Assembly: GCA_933207985.1 (NCBI GenBank)
Contig: OW240918.1
Span: forward strand, 15,853,032-15,917,031
Direction of reading: 5' to 3'
DNA: 64,000 bases
From: Pelobates cultripes
Lineage: Eukaryota > Chordata > Amphibia > Anura > Pelobatidae
Every line of letters starts with the position of its first letter. Positions within the stretch are counted from its first letter, which is position 1. Below, one piece after another: positions 45,487 through 55,782 of the stretch. A model generated the notes under the pieces. It saw only the letters and a program-made list of their open reading frames with translations, was not told the origin of the DNA and did no database searches. The position numbers were made by a program, and so were the translations under genes.

Positions 45487-46542
45487 TTAAAGGGACACTA
45501 TAGTCACCAAAACAACTACAGCTTAATGTAGTTGTTCTGGTGAGTATAGTCAGTGTTTACTGCAAAAACCTAGCAGGAACTGTCTTATCATTTAAATGGC
45601 AGTGTTTACATTAAAACTTAGAGCCTCCTCCAGTTGTGCAGCACTGCCATTCAATGTCTCCTTGTTCTGATGAGATGCTAATTGGCTAGGGTGGTGTTTG
45701 GCTCCAACCCCACCCTGTCTCCTTGGTGATCTCAGCCCTCTGGGAAAGTATTGGATTGGCTGAGATAATTAATTCTGGTGATGTCAGCCAAAGAGGTCGA
45801 TTGGGGGTCTGGGCAAGTGCCTGCAGACCCACAGAGAGTTGGAAATAAAGTAAGTTTTAACCTTTTTCTAAGGGGTGGAGGTACATCACCTCTAAGTCTC
45901 CTCCTTTGTAATTTTGGGTTTTGGAACCCCCTCTCCCCCCTCCATTTGAATTGCACTGTAAATTCCCACTTTAGTAAATAATCGTGATAGATGTCTAATA
46001 TCAGACTATTCTGCACTGTCCAGAGAAGCTGTAAAATGAGGTTCTGTGTCAGCGATGCTTTATATTAAAAATGTACAACACTAAATCCAAAGATATATCT
46101 ACATTGAAAAGGGGCAGCAATCCTTCTTGTCATTTAAGTGCTTCAGCCACTGGTAGTTAGAAATAAATTCTCAGACATCCTATAATAAAATTAATGATAG
46201 AATACATGTCTGTATTCCTATCACTGTAGTGCTGGAGTAAATATTTAGGTGACTGGCCAGCCGCTCTGGAGTTAAGAGGATTAACATATCTTTTCGATTG
46301 TCACACCAGTCTCGATGCAGCATGCACAGCAAAACACTACGCCAATCAGCATCTCCTCATAGAGATTCATTGAATTAATGCATCTCTATGAGGAGGTGCA
46401 TTCAATGAGACGCTGAATGTTGGTGCGGTACAGTGTGCAGCACTGAGATAGGAAGCACCTCTAGTGGCTGCCACTAAAGTTGTTACTAGGCAGCAAGGGA
46501 CATTAATTTGTAGTGGTTCCGGTGACTATAGTGTCCCTTTAA
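45487..46542. mobile_element. 1.06-kb TTAA element, probably composite
   Basis: TTAAAGGGACACTATAGTCACC to 'ggtgactatagtgtccctttaa', flanked by TTAA. Internal parts resemble two different MITE bodies, and a hairpin 'ctcctcatagagat / atctctatgaggag' lies at 46346-46396. Its length is twice the other copies, so nested insertion or chimaera is likely. It gives the 94-codon - strand ORF. Confidence 0.85.
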
Positions 46543-47019
46543 ATCCATATACAAGTATTACACTAAAAAAATGCTACTACATTCACGTGTTTTAATAAAA
46601 AATAAAACCCTAAGTGTGCTGAAACATGCAGTAATCATTAGAGGGGGGATTTTACCAATATGATATATACATAAGTGCATTAAACACTGTAAAAATGACA
46701 ATTCGTGCCTGTGAATTTCCATAAGCGGGTTCCCAAGAGTTGTGATCAGTCTCCCGTGCCCTTATTGTCACCCAGGAACTGGTTTGGATATCCCAGACAA
46801 TACCTTGCTTCCCACATGTATGAAGTTGTAAGCTGGTTTATGTCTCATGAAAATAAATGGAGACGTATGTGTCTTTTCTGTTTATTTGAAATGATGAACA
46901 ATACGTATGCAAATAAGTCCGTTTAATGGTTCTGCTGGGCATGCTGCGTCATTGGCTTACACTAGAATCCAGCGTTTGGAGGAATACAAGCAGATCAACG
47001 TACCTCCCCTATTTTCATG

Positions 47020-47268
47020 TTAAAGGACCACTATAGGCACCCAGACCACTTCAGCTTAATGAAGTGGTCTGCCGCGCATGCGCATTCAGCCGATTACGTC
47101 GCTATGGAGGAGGAGAGCTCCCCGCACGGCGCTGGAGAAAGGTAAGATTTAACCCCTTCCTCTCCCCAGAGCCTGGCGGGAGGGGGACCCTGAGGGTGGG
47201 GGCACCCTCAAGGCACTATAGTGCCAGGAAAACAAGTATGTTTTCCTGGCACTATAGTGGTCCTTTAA
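47020..47268 (+). mobile_element. Internally deleted TTAA MITE, copy F
   Basis: TTAAAGGACCACTATAGGC to 'ctatagtggtcctttaa' in 249 bp. The left 'agaccacttcagcttaatgaagtggtct' hairpin and the right GC-rich arm are present and the middle part seen in copy D is missing. Confidence 0.9.
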
Positions 47269-47690
47269 AGACAAGGAAATTAAATTATTGGGAGATGTTT
47301 TGGAAAAAAAAAAAAAAACACCCCCGTGGCAACATGCAAAAAATAAACCAGGATCTGATTATTTCCTCACTCACTCTCTCTGCGTCCATTTAATTTTACA
47401 TCCATTCTTAGCTAGATGCCCATCTCCATGAATGCACCTAGATGATGGAATCTGGAGTGTTTAAGATCATCGGCTTTCCTGGTCTAGTTTGGTGTAAATG
47501 TAAAATACTCTTGTAACTGGCAGAAAAATATTTAGATGTAAAACTAACACCGAGCGCCTATGATATAACTATATTTGATCATTTTTGTTTCTGGTCTTTT
47601 AGTAATTGCTGCAGTTTTTTAGAGAAATGTTATCTGCTTTGTAGAAGTAAAATTGTGTTAGATATTTTATTGTATTGTACAAATGCTACA

Positions 47691-47696
47691 AATAAA
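47691..47696 (+). promoter_or_regulatory. RAB3GAP1: Candidate distal poly(A) signal of RAB3GAP1
   Basis: AATAAA in 'ctacaaataaatctttatgg', followed within 25 bp by the GU-rich 'gtgctcatggggttg'. The AU-rich run before it is typical of a UTR end. Using it would give a UTR of about 3.7 kb including two MITEs. Confidence 0.5.
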
Positions 47697-48179
47697 TCTT
47701 TATGGCACAGTGCTCATGGGGTTGATAAATGGTTCAAATTAGTGTCAGAGTTTATTTCACACGTTGGAATTCATATTTAAATTATTTTTTTATCATTTGA
47801 AGTAATTTTCTATTAAATGCATTAGTCATGTTTTCTCAGTATTAATTTAGGTACAGAAAGATGAAAACGATCTAATCTAGCAAGCTGTACGGGAAATATA
47901 AACACAGTGAGCTCATACATGGAAAAACTAAATGATATTTTGTTTGAAACAAAGAAGATACTCTCTCTGTTGTACACTCAATGCGGATTATAAAATAATA
48001 CAGATTATTTTAAACCAGTTTATCAGGGACCTAAATTATGTACAGGACAACCCACATTTCAGGTGAACATCTGGCTCAGGGATACATTCTTCAATGTAAT
48101 ATGATTAACATGGGATAACATTTTACATAACTTAATTCTCTGGTCTCTATTATATCAGCACTGCCTTTCCCAATACAAT

Positions 48180-48860
48180 AAACACTATTACTATTATTAT
48201 TATTATTACTGGTATTTATATAGCACCAGCATATTCCTTAGCACTTTACAATATTATCAAAGGGGGAGCTCTAACAAATGAGACAATTACAAAAACTTAC
48301 AGGAACAATAGGTTGAAGAAGGCCCTGCTCAAACAGGTTTACAGTCTATAGGAAGTGGGGTATAAAACACAACAGGACAGGAGGTAGCAATCAAACAAGG
48401 TGGAGTGAAGCAGAGCTGGAGGAGAGAATAGAGTGCTGCTCTTTAATAGAGCAAGGGATAGGTATATGAGGTAGAGGTTACTCTGGGAGGCCATAAGAGA
48501 TGGGTTTTGAGGCACTTTTTAAATTATTGAAGACTAGGGGAGAGTCTGATGGGTGTAGGCAGGCTATTCCTAAGGAAAGGAGCCACCCGCAAGAAGTCCT
48601 GCAAGCGTGAGTTGGCCATATGGGTGCGAGCAGCAGACAGGAGAAGGTCATGGGAAGAGCGGAGAGACCTAGAAGGGGTATACCTGCGGATCATTGAAGC
48701 GATATAGAAGGGGCTAGAATTGGTCAATGCTTTATAGGTATGGGTTAGTACTTTGACTTCCTTTATCCTATAGGAGTCAATTCAATGTACGGACTGACAG
48801 AGGGGTGAGGAGTGGCAGGAGAGGATAATCAGTCTAACTGCAGCATTCACTACACATACA
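48180..48860 (-). mobile_element. Dispersed repeat with 'tatttatatagcaccagcat' end
   Basis: Contains '(attatt)n-actgg-tatttatatagcaccagc', 'gcactttacaatattatc', 'ccctgctcaaacaggtttac' and 'agtctatagg'. In reverse complement the last blocks become 'gattgtaagct..tttgaacaggg', which recur at 55196 and 58868, so all three belong to one amphibian family whose class I cannot settle. Confidence 0.75.
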
Positions 48861-49582
48861 CACACACACGTTAAAATGCATAATCGCGGTGCATAGGGAA
48901 ATGCCAAATATATAAACAGTGATGTAAAATCTAACATGTACTCATTTAAGGCATCCACAAAGTTAGTTCATTACAATAAGGGACATGGTACTTGTGTATA
49001 GTGATGTCTACATCGGAACCTTTTGTCATCCTTTATGTTTCAACTGAGGATACACAAGGACTGTCAGGGATCCACAAAATGTTTGACTGCTTTTAAATAG
49101 CTACATAGGCTGAAAAGAGACACGTATCCATCAAGTTAAGTTTTATTCACATCGTTTTTTGCGGTTGATCCAAAAGAAGGCAAAAAACAAAACTTGTTTG
49201 AATCGCTTTCTAATTTTGTAACAAACTAGGGAAAAGAAAAACATTTTCTTGAACCTATAATGGCAGTCAGATCTCTCTTTAGATCAAGAAGTTATTGCAC
49301 ATTAAAATTATATATCCGAATATGTTTTTGCTTTTTAAACATCCGTACAGACTAATCACCTCTTCAGATATGAAATTCCACATCCTTCTTGTTCTTACTG
49401 TAAAATATATATATATTTTTAAACACTTTAATTTTCCTTACACTAAATCTCCTTTCTTCCAGTCTAAATGCGTGACCTCGTGTCATATGTATCGTCCTGT
49501 TTATGAACAGATTTCCAGACAATTGTTTGTCTTGCTGTCCATGAAAAGGTTAAAAATTATATATATACACATATATATATAG

Positions 49583-49630
<48 letters not shown>
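49583..49630. repeat. (AG)n microsatellite after (TA)n
   Basis: About 23 AG units follow 'atatatatagatat'. Confidence 0.95.
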
Positions 49631-49632
<2 letters not shown>

Positions 49633-50003
49633 TGACCTTGAATTATCAAGTGATTACCTAATATAATAGGTTACAGACCTATTTAAATGGTGTAAGCGAA
49701 TAGTGTTTGTGAACACCTGGGAAGCAGTGGTAGCCATTGCTGCTTAAGTTGTAGCGCCAATATTTCCAACAAGAATATACCGTTTGAATTGCAGCAAAAC
49801 ATTAAAACTAACTAGCGGGGGGTATTTACAGAATAGGAATTTTATTGGTGAATACGTTTCGTGGCTTATCATGCCTGCATTAATAGGTGCCATTTTATGC
49901 TTTCAATACTCTTACTATAAAACAACAATTTATGAGAACATGTTATATTTTTGTCTCTTGCTGGATATCACCCCCCCCCCCAAGTTTGTAACTTCTTCTA
50001 TGT

Positions 50004-50079
50004 TTAACCCCTTAAGGACACGACATGTGACATGTCATGATTCCCTTTTATTCCAGAAGTTTGGTCCTTAAGGGGTTAA
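50004..50079. mobile_element. 76-bp TTAACCCCTTAAGGAC micro-element
   Basis: TTAACCCCTTAAGGACACGA at one end and GTCCTTAAGGGGTTAA at the other, both with TTAA. The right end is the same as that of the 2.1-kb element at 43095. Interior is about 45 bp with 'acatgtgacatgtcatg'. Confidence 0.85.
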
Positions 50080-50159
50080 ATATCTCTAAGCCATGCACAT
50101 TTCAGCTTGTATCTCTACGCCATTTTAGTAGCCCTCCTTTAAATGTACGGTCTAAAGCC

Positions 50160-50296
50160 GGGGTAGGCAACCTTCGGCACTCCAGATGTTGTGGACTACA
50201 TCCCCCATAAGGCTCTGACACTCAATGCTGGCAAAGCATCATGGGAGGTGTAGTCCAACACATCTGGAGTGCAGAAGGTTGCCTATGCCTGGCAGC
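50160..50296. mobile_element. Second hAT MITE of the CAGGGGTAGGC family
   Basis: 'ggggtaggcaaccttcggca' to 'gaaggttgcctatgcctgg', very like the copy at 30483. No clean 8-bp duplication remains. Confidence 0.85.
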
Positions 50297-51283
50297 AATG
50301 TAATTTAACGGGAACAGGCATCATATTTGATGCTAGCATTAGAATCGGACATTTCCCCAGATGAACGGATGAGTAAAAATGCAGTGATCAATGTACAACG
50401 TTAGGTGGACTAATAAATGGCCCCCTGCTGTTTTTTTCCCGGAGCTAGTGACAGATATAACCTTATGGTGTGCGCTGCCATGGAAACAACTTCAGAAATA
50501 TATATCTTAAAGCTTAAATTGGTGCTTTAAGTAATAATTCTCAATTTAACTCCTCTCATACCAGAGGGACCAACAATATAAACCTGTGCACACAAAAAAC
50601 ACACCTATTTTAAAATCAGAATGCAAAACAAACAAATATGGCATTACTCACAGCAAGTCGTTGCGATTCAAAATGTGAATTGCAAAAAGTAGGCAAAAAA
50701 ATAGCCGATTTGGAAAAAGAAATAATAAATAATTTCCAGATCTGCTATAGTCACAGGGCATTTTAGTCTGAATTCTGTAATTTGGCATTCAGTGAATAAA
50801 GCCCCACAATCTGCCAGTGTGTGAATAGCTGTAAAGGATTGTGTGATTTTTCAGTCTGCATGGAGAAAACTCACACAGCCCCCGAGGAAACAAGCAGACA
50901 ATAAGAAATGTTATTTTACAATTGGAATGCAATACACATGGCAACTGGGTCTCAATAAGCCAAAGCAATATTATGCCTTCAAAAAAAGAAAAGAGAAGAA
51001 AAAAAAAAAAACACATACAGTACAAACAATACTGTAAAGCAGACGTCTTAAATTCGTACTCCTCCCTGTCTGGATTGTAAGAGGTTTAGGATTTAAGAAG
51101 CAAATGTGTCATAAGCACAGGAATGCTTCTTAATGGAGTCCTGTAGTATAGAGCCTTTTTAGTGGTAAATTAACATTTTTTATTTTAAGGACCATCCAAA
51201 AAAGGCTTCTCAATTCTGCACCTCCTACCCTAAAGATTACCACCTTAATACCCATGTCTGCTGGGACAGCTGTCTGGCAGTGT

Positions 51284-51425
51284 TAAAAGGGACACTATAG
51301 TCACTCCGAGCACTGCAGCTCAATGTAAAACACTGCAGATTTTGTAGAAACTAATGTTTACATTGCAGTGTTAAATACACCTGTAGTGGCTGTGATAGTC
51401 AGTCACTGCAGGATTGCATGCTGGC
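51284..51425. mobile_element. TTAA MITE fragment
   Basis: Left end 'ttaaaagggacactatagtc', 'tgtttacattgcagtgtta' mirror, 'cctgtagtggctgtgatag'. Right end absent. Confidence 0.7.
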
Positions 51426-52332
51426 TGCCATCACTAGTTCACAACTGGCTACCCGGTCACTGTGGGAGTCAATCACTTTGGATAGCTAAGACAATCAGAT
51501 CACAGTGATCGGCTCTCACAGTTATCATTCAGCTTGTAGGCCAATCTAATAAACTGTTAATTGTTAGAGATAATTATGTTTAGTTCAGGTTAGGTATGGT
51601 TAGATATAGACAAGGTTAGAAAAAGGACCAACGACTGATACTGGTCAATGGGGTGACACATATAGTGTCTCTGGGAAGAACTCAAACATGTCAAATTTGA
51701 TCCTATAAGGTCTCCAAATACTTGACAAAGGTATACACGGAAAGAATTACTGTACTGTACTTGGAAGATGCAGCTGAATACAAATCTACCGTCTTTAAAG
51801 TAGTAGTAGGACACAAACTACCGTAATTACATTCTCCACTAAAATTCAATATGTAAAAAAATTACCAGTAAAATTGGTGATGGAAGGACCAAATTAGAAG
51901 CCAAGTTGCATTATTTTACAGATTGAAATGCCATGATAGATGTAACGAGTAGTTGGGGGTTATTCTGCCCAAAACATACATGGACCCAGTACATCAATGT
52001 AACTGACATATCTGTAATTTGACCCTGTAACGTCTCAAAACTCTGCTATACACAGAGGGGTATGAGTGTACTGAGGAGCAGTAGCAGAATTACAGAGGTG
52101 AGATACAATGTTTATATTTAAAACCAAGTCACCCTTCACAATACAAACTTCCATTATAGATTTTTAAAAAGTGAAATCCAAGGTATATGAGTTTTTTTTT
52201 TTTGTTTTTTTAAATTAAAATATTTGTTAGGTTTGGTGGCAGTTTAATATAAATGTTTCAAACATATATGCAATTATAAGAACCACAATTTACGGAAAAT
52301 AAAGGAAAATAAGAGGTCGCTTCTCGAAGCAG

Positions 52333-52550
52333 CTAAAGGGACACTGTAAGCACCCAAACCACTTCAGCTCATTGACATGATCTGGGTGCAGTGTCTCTGC
52401 CAGTTTAACCCTGCAATGTAATTATCGCAATAATTACCTTGCAGGGTTAACTCCACCTATAGTGGCTGTCACAGCAAGGGCAAGGTGGAGGAGAACACTA
52501 TACTGCTAGAAATACAATTTTGAATTCCTAGATTATAGTTTTTGTTTATG
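52333..52550. mobile_element. TTAA MITE fragment
   Basis: 'aaagggacactgtaagcacc', 'ccacttcagctcattgacat', 'aaccctgcaatgtaatta' with its mirror, 'cctatagtggctgtca', and 'ttttgaattcctagattatag'. The TTAA edges are lost. Confidence 0.7.
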
Positions 52551-55195
52551 TACTTGGTATATGGAGAGCAATAATCAGTAATTTAATAATGAACTGCAAC
52601 ATCAAGCCTCTGACTGGGCATAAAAAGAATACAACATGTTAGAGGATAATTTGCGAAGGAGATTAGTCTGGCAGACCATCATTTAGGCTGTCATCCTCCG
52701 ATGAAGCTGAGGAATAGGTCTATCAGATACTGGTATTTGGGCCGGCTGCAGTGAAGCTCAGATATCCCAGGAGCTGGGGTTGGGAAAACTATCTGGAACG
52801 GGATAAGTCTACATTTAGAGCACAGTTAAAAACTGCAGGTAAATAGTTTTAAATGAAAAGAGCAATAAGGTGAAATACAACTAATATTTGTAAAACCAAT
52901 AACAATTCACACACACACTGGAGAAGTTAAATTGCATGATACCCATGATAAAATGTAGAATTTTTTATGTTTCAAAATGTGTAGTTTAGTCATTAATTCC
53001 CCCAAAACAATAATGCTTGCCATGAAAGTGTTAATATGTATCTGCAAAGCAAAGCACAAAAAGTGGTAAATATATTGAAAGTTGATGAAACGGAATTCAT
53101 GTCAAGTTCCGGTTCAGAAATCTCAACACCTTGTACATTGGAGTCTAAGAGCTTGAGAAGGAGCCAGCAATAGGTGATTGCTTTGCAGGGGTGTGAACTG
53201 TTGCATGCAATTTATACAGAGTGTCAGATTTAATTGGGAAGATCTACTTTAGCTTGGCAACGAACGCTGGCCCGTTTCTTTGAATTCATTATATTCTTAG
53301 CATTGAACTCATAGTTTGGGGCAGGTCACAGAGGAAATAAGGTGACAGCGGTGGTCACTTCACATCTTTTGTCTGAAACAACTGCATCCTTTATTAACCC
53401 CTTCTATAGGCTGGATGGAGTGGGGGTAAAATAGAATTTGACTATCGTTAGGATGAATTTACCTGTACCGTGACTGCTCATAATGCATTTAATAAGGTTG
53501 TTGTAATGAATTCTTGGCACATTAATTACAGCAGGAATATAATCACCATACTTCCTTTCCAATATAGGATTCAATTTTGAGAATGTTGTTTCTGGTTTTC
53601 AATTTGCTTTAAGTTTGTTTATCCTACAATCCGTGCGTTAAAAGGAAAATGTACTATTTTCACATCTATACACCTGCCCTGTTTTCCAATGTCGCATAGT
53701 TTGGTTTGTTCTTGAGAAACTCCACGAAGCACTGCTGCGATATCTTCAAAACAAATCTCTCGTTCTGGATAGCATGGGATGTGTGTAAGCGGGCAAGCAG
53801 ATGTATTTGCTGGGCTCAGTTTAACCTCGGTTAATATTTGAACGACCAAGTTTCAAACAGAGGCAGTTATCAAACCTAGATATCATTCACACACTATTTT
53901 TGAAATCATGCTATATGTGGTTTTTTTTCTCCTTGTCATACTTATTTCTAAAAATCTTTTTGGTGGGGGATTGGGGAATAGCTTTTTTTTTTTACGCCTT
54001 ACGTTTGGCAGTAAGCATGCAGTGTCTAGAGAGGTCCTTTAGAACATTGATGTTCTTAATGTGATAATTGTATTGATACATTTGGAACTGAAGACTGGAC
54101 CTCATCATTGCTGTGAGAACTGTGCTGCCCTCCATAACGGTAACAAAATCCACATTATATCAGATTTAGTCATAATTAAACAACTCTGTTCAAACAATGC
54201 AAGGGCATCAATAAAATATTGCAATAACAGAAAGGACATTTGTGAAAACCTGTAATGGAAAATAAACTCAAAATATAAATTAACCCCATACTCTGGTAAT
54301 GTACAGATAACTACTCTCTACTGTATCAACAAAAGATAATATGGCCTATTGATCCATAAACCTGCATTATCGTTTCTGTATCTTATATCTATATATATCT
54401 AGAACCAAGAAGGGATAAAGCAATACAATACTCTTCAGACAGAATTATACTTATCGGAAAATATTGGTGGCAGACCAAGGTAGAGGTTAAATACTTAATG
54501 TAATGTATGAATACACAGAGAGAACACACCACAAAGGGAGTAGGACGGCATTGCTGTAAATGGAACGTGCAGCCCAATTCACCAGGCGTCTTACAAGATG
54601 TTTTTTAAATTATAATAAGAGCAATGGAACGCATTTTGAAGTCATACGAGGATTATGCAACGGAGAAAGGAATTTGGTGCACTATCAAGATTATTAACTG
54701 AAGTACGAACTGTCAGGGATACAAAGTGAATTTCAGGTTTTAGGTCAAAACTGTTCAATATCATGATAATATATATCAATGATATCTGCTTGTAATGGAG
54801 GGGTTAAACAAATCTAAACCAAATCTGTAGATTGTGATCCTAAAGAGTTCATCTCCAAGAACGGCTGGTAGCACTGATTGCCTTTACCCATTTCCCAGTT
54901 GTGAGGTTTAGCCAGTAGTAGACGGCAGTGGTTGAGCCTGGGTTATTGTACTCCGTGTGAACTGCTTGTGACATCCTACTCTGGCAAAAGCAGACAAGTT
55001 CACAATTCACTGACTGCTTTATCACAGGTGATACTCCACCGGTACTGCCTGCTGTATAAGCCCAGTACAGGATGGTGATATAACAATAGAGCATCCACGG
55101 ATCCTTCCTGGATCTGTCACCCCAGATAATGCTGACTTTCATCCATCACCTCTTCATAAACAGAGTACACGGAACTAACTGGAACACTGCAGTCA

Positions 55196-55330
55196 GATTG
55201 TAAGCTCAGCTGAACAGGGGACCCTTCAATTGTCTCTTTGCATTCCCATTGTACGATGCTGAATAATATGCTGGAGATATTGTAAGCTCATCTGAGCAGA
55301 GCCCTTAGTACCAATAGTTTCTCTTATTAT
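55196..55330 (+). mobile_element. Two partial tails of the 'gattgtaagctc' repeat family
   Basis: 'gattgtaagctcagctgaac' at 55196 and 'tattgtaagctcatctgagc' at about 55279 are tandem partial copies of the family seen reversed at 48.2 kb. Confidence 0.65.
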
Positions 55331-55532
55331 TTAGGTGTCGTTTTTTATAATTACATTAGACATGTTAAAGCAAGATGCATAATAATAATTTTTAATTTTT
55401 GCAAAGGATGAGGATTTGCCCTACAGGAAATGATCATCCGTGATCTTGGTTTTATTATTTCACTGTATTATGGCTTAAAATATGACCATTTCCTGGTTGA
55501 TAAACACAAGCAATCATAATTAATTGGCTGTT

Positions 55533-55538
55533 TTTATT
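55533..55538 (-). promoter_or_regulatory. ZRANB3: Poly(A) signal of ZRANB3
   Basis: AATAAA on the - strand in 'tttattaataaaaacagcc', about 145 bp after the ZRANB3 stop, followed by 'gattgcttgtgttta' which can serve as GU-rich element. The 3' UTR would be about 170 bp. Confidence 0.7.
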
Positions 55539-55683
55539 AATAAAACCGTAGTGTTATAAAAACATGGAAAATGGCCTTGAAAATATTGTTTTGTGTAAAA
55601 TGAGAAAAGGGGGACGGGGGGACGGAGGAGGACAGCTAACATGATTAACAAATCACACAGACAATGACAATACAAAAACAATG

Positions 55684-55782
55684 TTAAACCTTGGAAAAGA
55701 ATTTGGTGATGTCCGAGCCGTACTTCGATGCCATGGAGAGCTTCTTACTGCGACTTCTCTCTTTGGCCTGTTTAGCGGTTCT
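55684..55782 (-). CDS. ZRANB3: ZRANB3 last coding exon
   Basis: Acceptor 'tgctgctttcag' (- strand), 32 codons and stop TAA at 55686-55684. Reads RTAKQAKERSRSKKLSMASK then YGSDITKFFSKV. Human has RTARQAKERS at the start and DITRFLVKK at the end, same length. No ATG, so it does not appear as an ORF. Confidence 0.95.
   Translation of the reverse strand, partial: RTAKQAKERSRSKKLSMASKYGSDITKFFSKV

Larger units (their letters stand above)
43954..47715 (+). other. RAB3GAP1: RAB3GAP1 3' UTR and adjoining sequence
   Basis: The UTR begins after 43953; its end depends on which AATAAA is used (44495 or 47691). It carries an 11-bp-stem hairpin at 44085-44134 and a C run at 44326-44335. Two MITEs lie within the longer version. 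44500-45480 and 46543-47019 show no gene. Confidence 0.6.
47716..55532. other. Intergenic region between RAB3GAP1 and ZRANB3 3' ends
   Basis: Convergent intergenic DNA. Apart from repeats listed separately, 47716-48180, 48870-49570, 50300-51280, 51480-52330 and 52900-54840 show no gene. Possible coding scraps on the - strand at about 52680-52790 and 54849-55186 are treated as findings. It also has C runs (49973-49981) and A runs. Confidence 0.7.

Noticed and set aside
46705..46926. 73-codon + strand ORF in the RAB3GAP1 3' region
   Set aside because: No recognisable family, no exon borders; length is within chance.
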